Origin: Lycorma delicatula
Lineage: Eukaryota; Arthropoda; Insecta; Hemiptera; Fulgoridae
Assembly: GCF_047948215.1 (NCBI RefSeq)
Contig: NC_134465.1
Coordinates: 46,841,946-46,905,945, forward strand
DNA length: 64,000 nucleotides
Direction: 5' to 3'
The first letter of the stretch is position 1; every line of letters starts with the position of its first letter. This document shows positions 44,896 through 55,321 of the stretch, one piece after another. The position numbers and the translations under genes were made by a program. The notes under the pieces were generated by a model. The model was not told where the DNA came from. It worked only from the letters and a program-made list of their open reading frames with translations, and did not search any database.

Positions 44896-45125
44896 AACCC
44901 CTTACGCCCAATGAGATGAGGATGATATGTATGACATGTAAATGAGGTGTAGTCTTGAACAGACTCTGGTCGACCATTACTGAGACGTGTAGTTAACAGA
45001 ACCCTAATCACCACCAAAGTACACCGGTATCCATTGTCTAGTATTCAAATCCGTACAAATTTGTATAAGACTACACCTCATTTACATGTCATACATATCA
45101 TCCTAAACTCATTATCCATGGAGGG
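44896..45125. repeat. SINE A variant, reverse piece joined to forward piece
   Basis: 44915-45062 is a reverse SINE A variant (TGAGACGTGTAGTTAACAGA, ACACCGGTATCCATTGTCTA). At 45063 it turns into a forward tail piece (AAGACTACACCTCATTTACA ... CATATCATCCT). As at 5265-5490, two opposite pieces abut and no head is present. Confidence 0.75.
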
Positions 45126-45607
45126 GTTGCATATTTTTCATTAGTTGAATAGATTGAATCGTAAACATTAGGAAAATAAATTATAAAAATAATATTTATC
45201 TAAATCTACTTCAATTTTTCTTATTTGGATATGTGTGCTAAATTTATAATTAGTAAGTTGTGTTGCTACTTGTTTTTATAGTTAGGCCCGACTTTTTAAT
45301 ATAATGTAAATTTTTAGAAGAATTGTTTATAGCATCTCTTGCTGATTTTTACTGTTTAGAAGTTTTAGAAAAAATCAATTTTATTCGCGTGTACTTTTTA
45401 CATTACATTCCTGCTATGATTATTTCAAGGTTTTCCTTAATTTTTCCAGGAAAATTCGAAGTAACGATTTTTTTGTTACTTCTATAAGAGCAACATGCGT
45501 AATAATTCTTGTAGTAATCTCTCTCTCTCTCTCTCTCTCTATGTACATATATATATGTATATATAAAATAGTTCTCCAATCAGTTTTCTAGCTACTGCCT
45601 GCTCTGA

Positions 45608-45646
<39 letters not shown>

Positions 45647-45712
45647 CAGGCAAATCCAATTACCGCTAGTGACTTGCCAAATCTGACGTTGCTGCAGGTA
45701 TAGTATAATGTA
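45126..45712. other. AT-rich interval with (TC)n and (TG)n
   Basis: (TC)n at 45519-45540 and (TG)n at 45609-45639; no gene. Confidence 0.7.
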
Positions 45713-46225
45713 GGTGTACCGGTAGACATTTAGTCTGGAACAGACTCAGATCGACCACTCCTGAGACGTGTAGTTAACTGAAACCAAACTACTACGAGCG
45801 AACTGCCGTTCAACCGTGCTTACCCGGGTGGACGGTGGTGATGAAGTGCGAGGACTCTCGAGCTTCTGAGCTAAAAGACCGAGTCCCGGCGTGGCCGTCC
45901 CTCCTGGGCTGTCCTCGTCAGAGGCGAAGCACAAAGTACCAAGTCCCAGTTGCTGGGTGATTGGAGGCCGGGAGCGGCATAGCCGGGCCCGACATTTCCC
46001 TCGTCTGCCGAATAGAGCCAATCGCACCTTCCGGAACCGTGTTCATGCTTAATTGGGGGTCTGGTTCCGGGAAGTAGGGAAGAAAAAACTACCAAAGAAT
46101 ATCGGTACCACAATCTAGCCTTCAAATTCATACAAAAGTCTTTATTACGACTCGAATTTTAAAATCTGGACTTCGAAAATCAGCTGATTTTTCGATGACA
46201 AGTATAACCACTAGACTGTAATCTG
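45713..46225 (-). mobile_element. SINE A variant interrupted by a GC-rich insertion
   Basis: SINE A variant in reverse, with its tail half at about 45725-45795 (CTGAGACGTGTAGTTAACTG) and the head half at 46092-46225 (AATATCGGTACCACAATCTA ... ACCACTAGACTGTAATC). About 295 bp of GC-rich DNA unlike any SINE A copy sits in between. Confidence 0.82.
45794..46091 (+). mobile_element. GC-rich retroposon-like insertion
   Basis: Strongly GC-rich (CCCGGGTGGACGGTGGTGAT; GGCATAGCCGGGCCCGAC) and ends in a short A-run (GGGAAGAAAA). AAACTAC occurs at both junctions (near 45787-45793 and 46088-46094), a possible 7-bp target duplication. Frames on the reverse strand show no motif. It does not resemble rRNA or a tRNA as far as I can tell. 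Source unknown. Confidence 0.55.
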
Positions 46226-46234
46226 TATACCAAA

Positions 46235-46918
46235 AAATCTGATGTGAGCATCACATGATTTCCTTGTACGCATATTAAATTACATATACACATTTTTAAT
46301 AGTAGATAACATTTTATTTCACTAATAACTTCTGATTTTTTCATATTTATTTTTTTATTGTTATTATTGAATTATTATTTACTGTAAAACGTTTTTAACA
46401 ATCACAGATTAATAATAATTATTAATAAATCAATTGATTTAAATTTAAAAAAAGGAGATGAAGTCAGATTCGAAGCGATGTGTCTTCCTCTTGTAAGAAT
46501 CAAATATTTCATTAATTAAAATTTTATTTAGCTGTAACTCTGGAACAAATGAAAATAAGTATCATTTATGACATACCGTTGAAAAGCTCTCAATGAGAGT
46601 TTATTACTGCATTGAATAAAAAGTCCAAAATCCATGTTTTTTTTTTATTTTGTGCTTTTTTGGACACTTTTGGTCCAGTTGATTACAATATAAAGGGGAG
46701 GTGCACAACTAGATATTACAACATTCCAAAATCCAAAATTATAATATTCTACGACTAATCGTTTTTGACTTACGCGAGATACATATGTATGTACGTTCAG
46801 ACATGACGCCGAAACTTGTCAAAATAGGGTCAGGGCTGGTCAAAATGGATATTTCCGTTGAAATCTGAAAACCGAAATTTTTTACTATAATTATACTTCC
46901 TTGTACGGTAAAAATCAA
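46235..46918 (-). repeat. Repeat B, copy 5 (near full length)
   Basis: Uninterrupted from GATGTGAGCATCACATGATT to TTCCTTGTACGGTAAAAATC, including AAGCGATGTGTCTTCCTCTT and CTAGATATTACAACATTCC. Serves as the empty-site comparison for copy 4. Confidence 0.87.
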
Positions 46919-47013
46919 TTTTATTGTAAAAGTTTTAGTGAATAATGAATAACAGAAACAGAATCATATTATAAAAAAGTAATGAATAATACAAACCTCC
47001 CGAAAACCACTGA

Positions 47014-47174
47014 CAGTGTGAAGGTTCACACTGACAAAATTAACGTTAAATTAACTAATTTACTAACTTAATAACTAATTAACTAAATAACTGTTAAATT
47101 AATAAAATCGTGGCGCAATTTTTATAATTTATTTAAAACTACACATTTAGTTTTACAACAATTAATGCGCCACG
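47014..47174. repeat. Two perfect hairpins
   Basis: CAGTGTGAA/TTCACACTG with a 2-nt loop at 47014-47033. CGTGGCGCA (47109-47117) pairs with TGCGCCACG (47166-47174) across 48 nt. The second marks the left edge of repeat E copy 2. Confidence 0.93.
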
Positions 47175-47815
47175 CTTTTATTTAATTAAATATTTTTATT
47201 ACTTTTAATTTTAAAATTTAATAATTATTACATTTATTTATTTTTTATTTACTGGTTATATATTAGATATTTATATAATTTATTTTTTACTTTTATGTCC
47301 ATTTTTATATTTGTTAATATGTTTTTTTTTTTTGTTTAAAATTCTCAATTTGATTTAATTCTTATTTTTTACTTTTTAGAGGTTTTTTCTATTTTTTTTT
47401 CCTTTTTTTATTAATGTTAATATTAATATTAGTTAAATAAAAGCTTTTTTAAAAAATAATTTTTTATATTTAATCAAATATATTTTTGTATATTTTTTTC
47501 AGACTAATAAAAAAATGAATGTGCAAAAATATTCATTTTTGCACATTCAAGTTACATACGTGTACCAAATTTCAATCATTTTCATACGATAATTTATGAG
47601 AAATGACAATTTTCAACTAAATGTATGAATTTAGCGTAGGGCTAGTGCGTGTGGGTGTGTCATATCAAATTCCGACACCATAGTGTTGTATTGTTATCGA
47701 AGTTACATAAGTGTACCAAATTTCATTGATTTTCATACGATAGACCAAAAGATGTAGCAGTTGCAAGATTTGATTATTCCTAAAGCGAGTTAAATAAAAG
47801 CTTTTAAAAAGATTG
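47165..47815. repeat. Repeat E, copy 2 (two 3' units)
   Basis: 47175-47330 is the spacer of copy 1 in inverted orientation; 47330-47500 matches the second arm (41345-41520). A perfect 14-bp-arm hairpin follows at 47517-47548. Then come two ATCGAAGTTACATA(C/A)GTGTA units (47549 and 47698) and the end GAGTTAAATAAAAGCTT near 47799. Confidence 0.78.
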
Positions 47816-49038
47816 TAATAAAAAAAATTATTTAACTATTTTAAATTTTAAATGTATATCATTAAATATATTCATAAGCAACAATTTTAGTTGTTAATAA
47901 ACTCAACAGAGTGCAATACAGGTTATATAGAAATTATTAATTCTTTTAGAAATAATTGAGTAGAGGCGATCTCCAAATCTTTTTGGAGATCGTGCTCTAA
48001 AAAAAATTATATACACAGTATTATTATTTACGTATAAAATTATATGTGTGTGTGTATGTGTGGTCAGAGATCAAATTTTTTTATACTATTTCTTTGGCGT
48101 ACCCCCCAAGTATCACTTTCCGTACTCCACTTTTGAGATCACTGCAGAAGAAAAAAAATTCGTATTTTAATAAATAAAATAATAATTACTACTCGGTTAT
48201 TAAAAATATTTTAGTAAATAGGTTTTAATGAATTTATTAAAATGAAATCTCAGTAAGATATCAAGGAATCTATTTATTAAACTGTTCTAAGCCGACTTTT
48301 ATAGATCGGCATCTCATATTTGTTCTATATATGAAACTAACTAGCCTTTGTCTTTCTGTATAACTTATCTCTGCGTGTGTTCATTTTCTATCGTTACTAG
48401 TCACGATATAGCTCCTGATCCTGAATCTTATAATATAATGTAAAATATAAATATTGTTTGTACTAACTGTTTCCCTAACGGTATCTCATATGATTTTTCT
48501 TTCAGTTTATTTATTTTTTATAATTATTATTTAAGTATACTACGCGTGTGTTACTCATAAATATAAACGGTAGTTAAATGTATATAAATAATCAATATGT
48601 GCGAGAAAACTTGCAATAAATTGGGATTTAATTCTTCTATATATATATATATATATATGTGACCCTTGCATATTTGGGTTTATTAAACAAATCAAAGTGA
48701 ATCATAATTATTTGTTTTGAAATAATCAAAATTTTTTAAAGGTTGATATTAAATATTAAAACTTTTATTAAAATTTATGTTACATCTTAAGTAATAACTA
48801 TAAATGAAAAGGAAAAGTGATCCATGATATTGGAAAGTATCCGGATAAGAAATAAAGCATCGGCAAGGGGCGTTAATGAATAGACAAAGTCCGATAGTCT
48901 AAGGAAAAAGTTTTTATTGCCTTTAAAACATGATTTTAATTTACTAAATGTAAATTTTATTAAAACAATTTAAATAGGACTAATTTATCTACAATTATTG
49001 AACGATTCTCTTATCTATTTCAATCGCAGTAATTATTT
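47816..49038. other. AT-rich interval, nothing recognised
   Basis: Includes a perfect hairpin, CGATCTCCAAA/TTTGGAGATCG with a 4-nt loop, at 47967-47992, and (TA)n at 48638-48658. No gene. Confidence 0.6.
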
Positions 49039-49640
49039 TTTACTTCCTTGCACGAAGTAAAGGGAGAATTGTGATCGCGAAAAATTACGGCTTTCAAGTT
49101 TCAACGGAATTATCCATTTTGATATTCCTGAATTCATTTTGACCAGTTTCAGCGTGACGTCTGTACGTATGTATATATGAACATACGTACGTATCTCGCA
49201 TAACTCAAAAACGATTAGCCATAGTATGTTGAAGTTTTGGATTAATGACTATTGTAACATCTAGTTGTGCACCTCTCCTTTTGATTGCAATCGACTGAAT
49301 CAACAGTGTCCAAAAATGCTCAAAACTCAAAACGTTTGGATTCTTGAGTTTTTTTTTATTGCAATAATAAGCCCTCATTGAGAGCTTTTCAATGATATAC
49401 CGTCAGTGGTAGTTATATTTATTGGTTCCAAAGTTACGGCCAAATAAAATTTTAATTAAATATTTGGATCTTACAAGGGGAAGGCACATCGATTCAAATC
49501 CCACTTGATATACACATATATCACATATACACATTTATTTACCTTTTTTTAATTTAAATATATTGATTTATTAATAATTCATTATCCTCTGATTGAAAAA
49601 AAGTTTTACAATAAATAACAATTCAATATAACAACAAAAA
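49039..49640 (+). repeat. Repeat B, copy 6
   Basis: Forward copy from the terminal ACTTCCTTGCACGAAGTAAA end through GCGTGACGTCTGTACGTATG, CTAGTTGTGCACCTCTCC and GAAGGCACATCGATTCAAAT to the TTA-rich zone. It passes directly into repeat E. Confidence 0.87.
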
Positions 49641-50350
49641 AAAAAATACAAAAATATATTTGATTACACATAAAAAATAATTTTTTAAAAAAGCTTTCAT
49701 TTAACTAATAATATTAACATTAATAAAAAAAGGAAACAAATTAGAAAAACTCACTAAAAAGTAAAAAATAAGAATTAAATCAAATGCTTTTTAGTCTTAA
49801 TGAACAATAAACTTTTTACATCCAAAAAAAATATTCTTAATAATATTTATATCTGAATATTATTGTTTGTTCAAGCTTGTTTGTTTATTAAGACTAAAAA
49901 GTAAAAATATTTTTTTTACACATCGAAGTTACATACGTGTACCAAATTTCAATCATTTTCATGCGATAGTTGATGAGAAATAAAAAAAACTTTCAGCAAC
50001 ATGCATGAATTTAGCGTAGGGGTATTGAGTGATGGGTGGGGGTGGTTCATATCAAAATGCCGACACTGTAGCATTGTATTGTCATCGAAGTTACATACGT
50101 GAATCAAATTTCATTTATTTTCATACGATAGTTCATGAGAAATTAAAATATTCAGCAACATGCATAAATTTAGCGTAGGGGTATCGCGGGGGGGGGGTGT
50201 CATATCCAAATTCTAACATTGCAGTATTATATTGTCATCGAAGTTACATACGTGTACCAAATTTCATTGGTTTTCATACTATAGATCAAAAGATATAGCA
50301 GTTGCAAGATTTGATTGTAACTAAAGCAAGTTAAATAAATGCTTATAATC
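49641..50350. repeat. Repeat E, copy 3 (three 3' units)
   Basis: The first arm (49650-49792) runs straight into the AGTCTTAATGAACAATAAAC segment with neither spacer nor second arm. Three tandem units start at 49921, 50083 and 50236 (periods 162 and 153 bp), each opening CATCGAAGTTACATACGTG. Each of the first two includes an 'atgcatgaatttagcgtagggg'-type piece. The end is AAGTTAAATAAATGCTTA near 50343. Confidence 0.82.
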
Positions 50351-50639
50351 TTAAAAAAATATGGAAAAAATTAGAAATTATTTGTGAAATAGAATGTTAT
50401 GTACTTTTCATTTTATTCAAAAATTTTTACAGAGGTTAATAATTATTAATAAATCAAAATTATTAGTATATTATTTGTAGTATTACTAGTTAAATTAAAT
50501 TATTAATTAAATTACAAAAAGTTTTAAAAAATATAGGTATATGAAATCGGGGATTCGAATCGATATGTGCATAGTTACGGATTCGACATGTTCTCACTTA
50601 CATATATAACTACTTGAGCGACGTGAAAAAAAATTAATA

Positions 50640-50885
50640 TAAAGTGCTGATACGGACACCACAAAAAATGTAATGCAATATGGTGTCTACCGCAATGCAA
50701 TTATATAACTGTCCACTTTATTAAAGAACAAAATTTTCTTCTGGGCAATCATAACGCCAAAGCGTTTTTCACCCACAAAAAAACTTTATTTAAGAATTGA
50801 AGGAAGTATCTTACATTCAAATGAAATAAGTTTAAATGTAATAGGCGTACGAGGAAGTTATGTGAGGTCCACATCGGATTTTTAA
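50640..50885 (-). repeat. Repeat I, copy 3
   Basis: Inverted copy with ATAACTGTCCACTTTATTAA and TTAAATGTAATAGGCGTACG. It ends GGTCCACATCGGATT. It is longer in the middle (CATAACGCCAAAGCG) than the other copies. Confidence 0.65.
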
Positions 50886-51236
50886 AAATTAACAACCTTA
50901 TACTTTGTTTATAGAAACGAAAATAATAAAGAAATTAAATATTATTAATGAAAAAAATAATTAAGCAATGAAAATAAATTTGTTACGTCAGGGATCAAGT
51001 GATATTTACAGAATTTTGATTAGATGGAATATTTCATGCCGGAATGGGGGAATAGACGATAACTTTCATAAGAAATAAATTGGAATGCTCATATTTTTTA
51101 TACGACTGCCCAAAAAGGAGTGTACTGTATTTAGGTTATATGTATGTTTGTCCCACCGTAGCAGCTAAACGGCTGAACCGATTTAGATGTATGGCCTCGC
51201 ATTGGAATCCTTATGTTATGTTATTGGGAGTGTCAC

Positions 51237-51238
<2 letters not shown>
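50886..51238. other. AT-rich interval, nothing recognised
   Basis: A frame from 51080 includes WNPYVMLLGVSQ before entering the microsatellite. No motif that I can name. Confidence 0.5.

Positions 51239-51325
<87 letters not shown>
51239..51325. repeat. (TA)n-(TG)n compound microsatellite
   Basis: About 19 TA units directly followed by about 24 TG units. One of the longest simple arrays in the window. Confidence 0.97.
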
Positions 51326-51327
<2 letters not shown>

Positions 51328-51419
51328 AAACATTTTTTTTAATTTGGAAACAAAATTATACTACGAGTATAAGAAAATACTATTTACAAAATTGTCACCC
51401 ACACGTTCTTTAATTATTT

Positions 51420-51980
51420 TATATTAAATACAGGAAGTATTGTGGTCGCAAAAAATTTCCGTTTTCAAATTTCAACGGAAATATTCATTTTGACTATCCC
51501 TGAATCCATTTTAACTAGTTTCGGCGTGACGTCTTCTGTACGTACATACATGCGTATTTATCTTACATAACTCAAAAACTATTAGCCGTAGGATGTTGAA
51601 ATTTTGGATTTAGGATTATTGTAACATCTAGTTTTGTACTTCTCCTCTTGATTGCAATCGACTGAACCAAAAGTGTCCAAAAAAGCCCAAAATCCAAAAT
51701 AATTTTGATTTTTTTTTAACTGCAGTAATAAGCCCTCATTGAGAGCTTTTCAACAGTAATCATATGTGACACATATTTTCATTGGTTCCAAAGTTATAAA
51801 AAAATAAAATTTTAATTAATGAAATATTTGTATCTTACAAGGGGAAGGCGGTTCGAATCAGACTTCATCTCCTTTTCTTAACTTTTTTTTTTAATTTAAA
51901 TATATTGATTTATTAATAATAAATTAACCTTTGCTTGTAAAAAAAAAGTATAAATAATAATAATAATAACAAAAAATAAA
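51420..51980 (+). repeat. Repeat B, copy 7
   Basis: Forward copy: AGGAAGTATTGTGGTCGCAA, GGCGTGACGTCTTCTGTACG, CATCTAGTTTTGTACTTC, then the GAAGGCGGTTCGAATCAGAC block and the TTA-rich zone. Confidence 0.86.
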
Positions 51981-52074
51981 TATATGAAAAAATGTGAGTA
52001 GTTACGTATCAATGAAATTATAATGAAGTAATTATTGAAATAAAATTTTATGTACTTTTCATTTTTTTTTTAAA

Positions 52075-52150
52075 TGTGTATATGTAATTTAATAGGCATA
52101 CCAGGAAGTCCTGTGATGTTCACATAACTTTTTTTTATTCTGTCAATCTA
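52075..52150 (-). repeat. Repeat I fragment
   Basis: TATATGTAATTTAATAGGCA, then CAGGAAGTCCTGTGATGTTC: the outer 60 bp of the I/B end in reverse. Confidence 0.65.
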
Positions 52151-52439
52151 ACAAACAGATGGCCTCATGCATAGATTGAACAAAGTGCAAAATAAAATTC
52201 TTTTATGTTCTGTTATCTGTTAACCGACTTCAAAAAGGTAGAAATTTTTAAATTCGACTGGTATAAAAATTCTAACTTTTTAAGTTGACCTGTCTTAGTG
52301 CTTTTATTATAATTTGATAAAGGATGATCCCAAGAAGATCCCACAAAAATTTGGTTAGAATCGGATTCGAACTGGATGAATAATGAAAAGATATTTTGTG
52401 TTTACTAATATTTCAACATATGTATGTTAATTTTTTTGA

Positions 52440-52625
52440 AACGATTTGATAGATTTTCCATTTCTGGCAGAATATCTTTAGAGCAATGCTGCAAGAAGAA
52501 AAGTTTGGTAATAAATGAAAAAAATAGGTAAGGTTTTTTTTCAATTTCTTCACGTTTCATGACCCAGGGAACCCAAAAAACATAAAAAAGGGGTGATATT
52601 CGTAATAAAAGGATATTCGTAAGTA
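52440..52625 (+). repeat. Repeat C, copy 5 (partial)
   Basis: Hairpin end degraded (AGAGCAATGCTGCAAGAAGA), then GGTAATAAATGAAAAAAATA and a CATGACCCAGGGAACCCAAA phrase shared with copy 4. Confidence 0.6.
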
Positions 52626-52729
52626 CATTACGTTTTTATGGTAAAAAAATACAACTTAATTACAATTCAACAAAGTTTTCTTATGTTAAACCCAAAAACG
52701 TGTTATATTTTTACCCCCAATTTTTGAGT

Positions 52730-53035
52730 TTTACGTCAGAAATCTTTAAAACAAATGTAGGTATAGTTCTGGGACCCATTTTTTTAAAAATATTTTCAGG
52801 TTAAAAACAACTAAATTCGCCCCTAAATTTACTTTCCCAGAATTTCAGGAATTCTTTATTTCCCGTGGGAACAGAAATTGAAGCGAAATATTTCGCTAGT
52901 CGTAATTCGCTAGTGAAGCGTTTTCGAGCCTATGTTGATATGAACTTTTTTTTATTTTTAGCTGTAAAATCAACTTTCGAGAGATTTCCATGTAGTTTTA
53001 AATCACCTTGATTAAATACAAAGTATAATTGATTA
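52730..53035 (+). repeat. Repeat K, copy 4
   Basis: Close to copy 2: TTCCCAGAATTTCAGGAATT, GAAATTGAAGCGAAATATTT, TAATTCGCTAGTGAAGCGTT, TTGATATGAACTTTTTTTTA. Confidence 0.75.
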
Positions 53036-53054
53036 AAATTCATTTTTTATATTA

Positions 53055-53725
53055 AAAAAAATTGATGTGGATACCACATGACTTCCTTGTACGCCTATTA
53101 AATTACTCATACACTTTTTCTTTTTTTTTAAATGAAAAGTACGCAAAATTTTATTTCATTAATAACTTCTGATATTTTTTTAATTATTGTTGTTATTGAA
53201 CTATTATTTGTCGTAATAGTTTTTTTAATAAAAGCTTAATAATTATCAATATATTAAATTAAAAAAAAAAAAATAAAACAAAGAAATTAAATCTGATTTA
53301 ACCGCTGTGCGTTCCCCTTGTAAGATCAAATATTTCATTAATTAAAATTTTATTTGTCTATAACTCTGGAACCAATGAAAATAAGTACCACTCATGATAT
53401 ATCGTTCAAAAACTCTCAATAAAGACTCATTAATACAGTTAAAAAAAAGTCAAAATTCAAATTGTTTTGGATTTTGGGCTTTTCTGGACACTTTTGGTTC
53501 AGTCGATTTCAATCAAAAGGGGACGTGCACACAAGTAGATGTTACAACAGTCATAAATCCAAAATTTCAACATCCTACGGCTAATCATTTTTGAGTTATG
53601 CAAGACGTCACGCCAAAAACTAGTCAAAATGGATTCAAGGATAGTCAAAATGGATATTTCCGTTGAAATCTGGAAATTTTTCACACCGCAAAACCGAAAT
53701 TACTTTGTTGCCGAATTCCTTTTAT
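53055..53725 (-). repeat. Repeat B, copy 8
   Basis: Reverse, near full length, from GATGTGGATACCACATGACT to the region of 'gaaatctggaaatttttcac'. The hairpin end is lost where the LINE begins. Confidence 0.85.
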
Positions 53726-53727
53726 AT

Positions 53728-54478
53728 AATACAAAATTTAGAAGAAACAATGAACGGCATAGATGAAGTCCTACGCAAGAACTATCGCATGAAAATAAAC
53801 AAGAACAAAACAAAAGTAATGAAATGTAGTAGAAATAACAAAGATGGACCACTGAATGTGAAAATAGGAGGAGAAAAGATTATGGAGGTAGAAGAATTTT
53901 GTTATTTGGGAAGTTGAATTACTAAAGATGGACGAAGCATGAGCGATATAAAATGCCGAATAGCACAAGCTAAACGAGCCTTCAGTAAGAAATATAATTT
54001 GTTTACATCAAAAATTAATTTAAATGTCAGGAAAAGATTTTTGAAAGTGTATATTTGGAGTGTCGCTTTATATGGAAGTGAAACTTGGACGATCGGAGTA
54101 TCTGAGAAGAAAAGATTAGAAGCTTTTGAAATGCGGTGCTATAGGAGAATGTTAAAAATCAGACGGGTGGATAAAGTGACAAATGAAGAGGTATTGCGGC
54201 AAATAGATGAAGAATGAAGCATTTGGAAAAATATAGTTAAAAGAAGAGACAGACTTATAGGCCACATACTAAGGCATCCTGGAATAGTCGCTTTAATATT
54301 GGAAGGACAGGTAGAAGGGAAAAATTGTGTAGGCAGGCCACGTTTGGAGTATGTAAAACAAATTGTTGGGGATGTAGGATGTAGAGGGTATACTGAAATG
54401 AAACGACTAGCACTAGATAGGGAATCTTGGAGAGCTGCATCAAACCAGTCAAATGACTGAAGACAAAAAAAAAAATAC
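53728..54478 (+). pseudogene. LINE 3' fragment, copy 6
   Basis: Starts abruptly within the codons for NLEETMNGIDEVL, just after the FADD region, and runs to the normal end SWRAASNQSND and A tail. It has two nonsense changes: TGA in place of the R after YLGS (near 53916) and TGA inside the EERS segment (near 54217). Otherwise it is very close to the copies at 5661 and 42546. Confidence 0.92.
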
Positions 54479-55320
54479 AAAACTAAACTAATTCTATTAC
54501 AAGTTTATTATTTTTTGTTTACTTAAATATTGATGTAATTGAATGTAACATTACATTTATCTATTTATTTATTGATCCGTCCGTTTTCAATGACCTTATG
54601 AAATGTGGAGTTCCCATAAGTCCTTTATTATTATTATTATTATCGTGATACAGCGTATACGGTATATGAAAGCTTATTACAATCCCGGTGTAAAATAGAA
54701 TTTTATATAAATAAGTATTTTTATAGGATATAATATAGATATATGTATTATGTAGCATGAACTGTTTATCAAAGGAATGTACATTTAACATTTCTGGCAT
54801 CAGTCCAGTAAGTAGTTTTGCCGTATAATAAGAGTTAGCATTAGTAATGGTCGGTCTGCGGCGAACGATCCAGGATAGCTGACTGAAGCATTATTACGCG
54901 GTAGTATCACTGAAATGTATGTACAATATGAGTTTTTGTCGTGGCCAGGGCAAGGTCAACCCCTGATAGGGCGTCGCCTTTTTCTTCTTTATTTTATATA
55001 TATACATATTTCTTTCTTAATAATTTTAATTTTTTATTTTTTTTGTTTTTTTCCAAGAAATTATGACTTTTATGTTTATTATTATTATTATTATTATTAA
55101 GCCGGAAGAAGGTATTGCCTTCTGGTTATTTTGGGTATGGTATCATGAATTTAATTAATCTCCTTTTTTTTTGTTTCTCTTAAAATTATTTAAAAATATG
55201 TCCTTGTAAATTTTTTATCTTTCTTTTGATATAATTAATTGTTGTTAAATCATTTATTTATGAACTTGATTATATCAACATTTTTTATTTATTTTTTTTT
55301 TTTTTTAAGGAAGTCGGTTG
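54479..55320. other. AT-rich interval, nothing recognised
   Basis: (TTA)n tracts at 54626-54643 and 55077-55098. A GC-richer piece near 54850-54985 carries no recognised gene. Confidence 0.6.
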
Positions 55321-55321
55321 T

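Noticed and set aside
45746..46131. GC-rich reverse frames of 86-93 codons
   Set aside because: They run across the junction between a SINE and the GC-rich insertion, so they cannot be an original gene. I also considered rRNA origin and saw no recognisable rRNA core sequence.
49921..50350. Tandem ~155-bp units considered as a centromere-type satellite
   Set aside because: Only one to three units occur per copy and always inside the same interspersed repeat E, so this is an internal minisatellite and not a satellite array.
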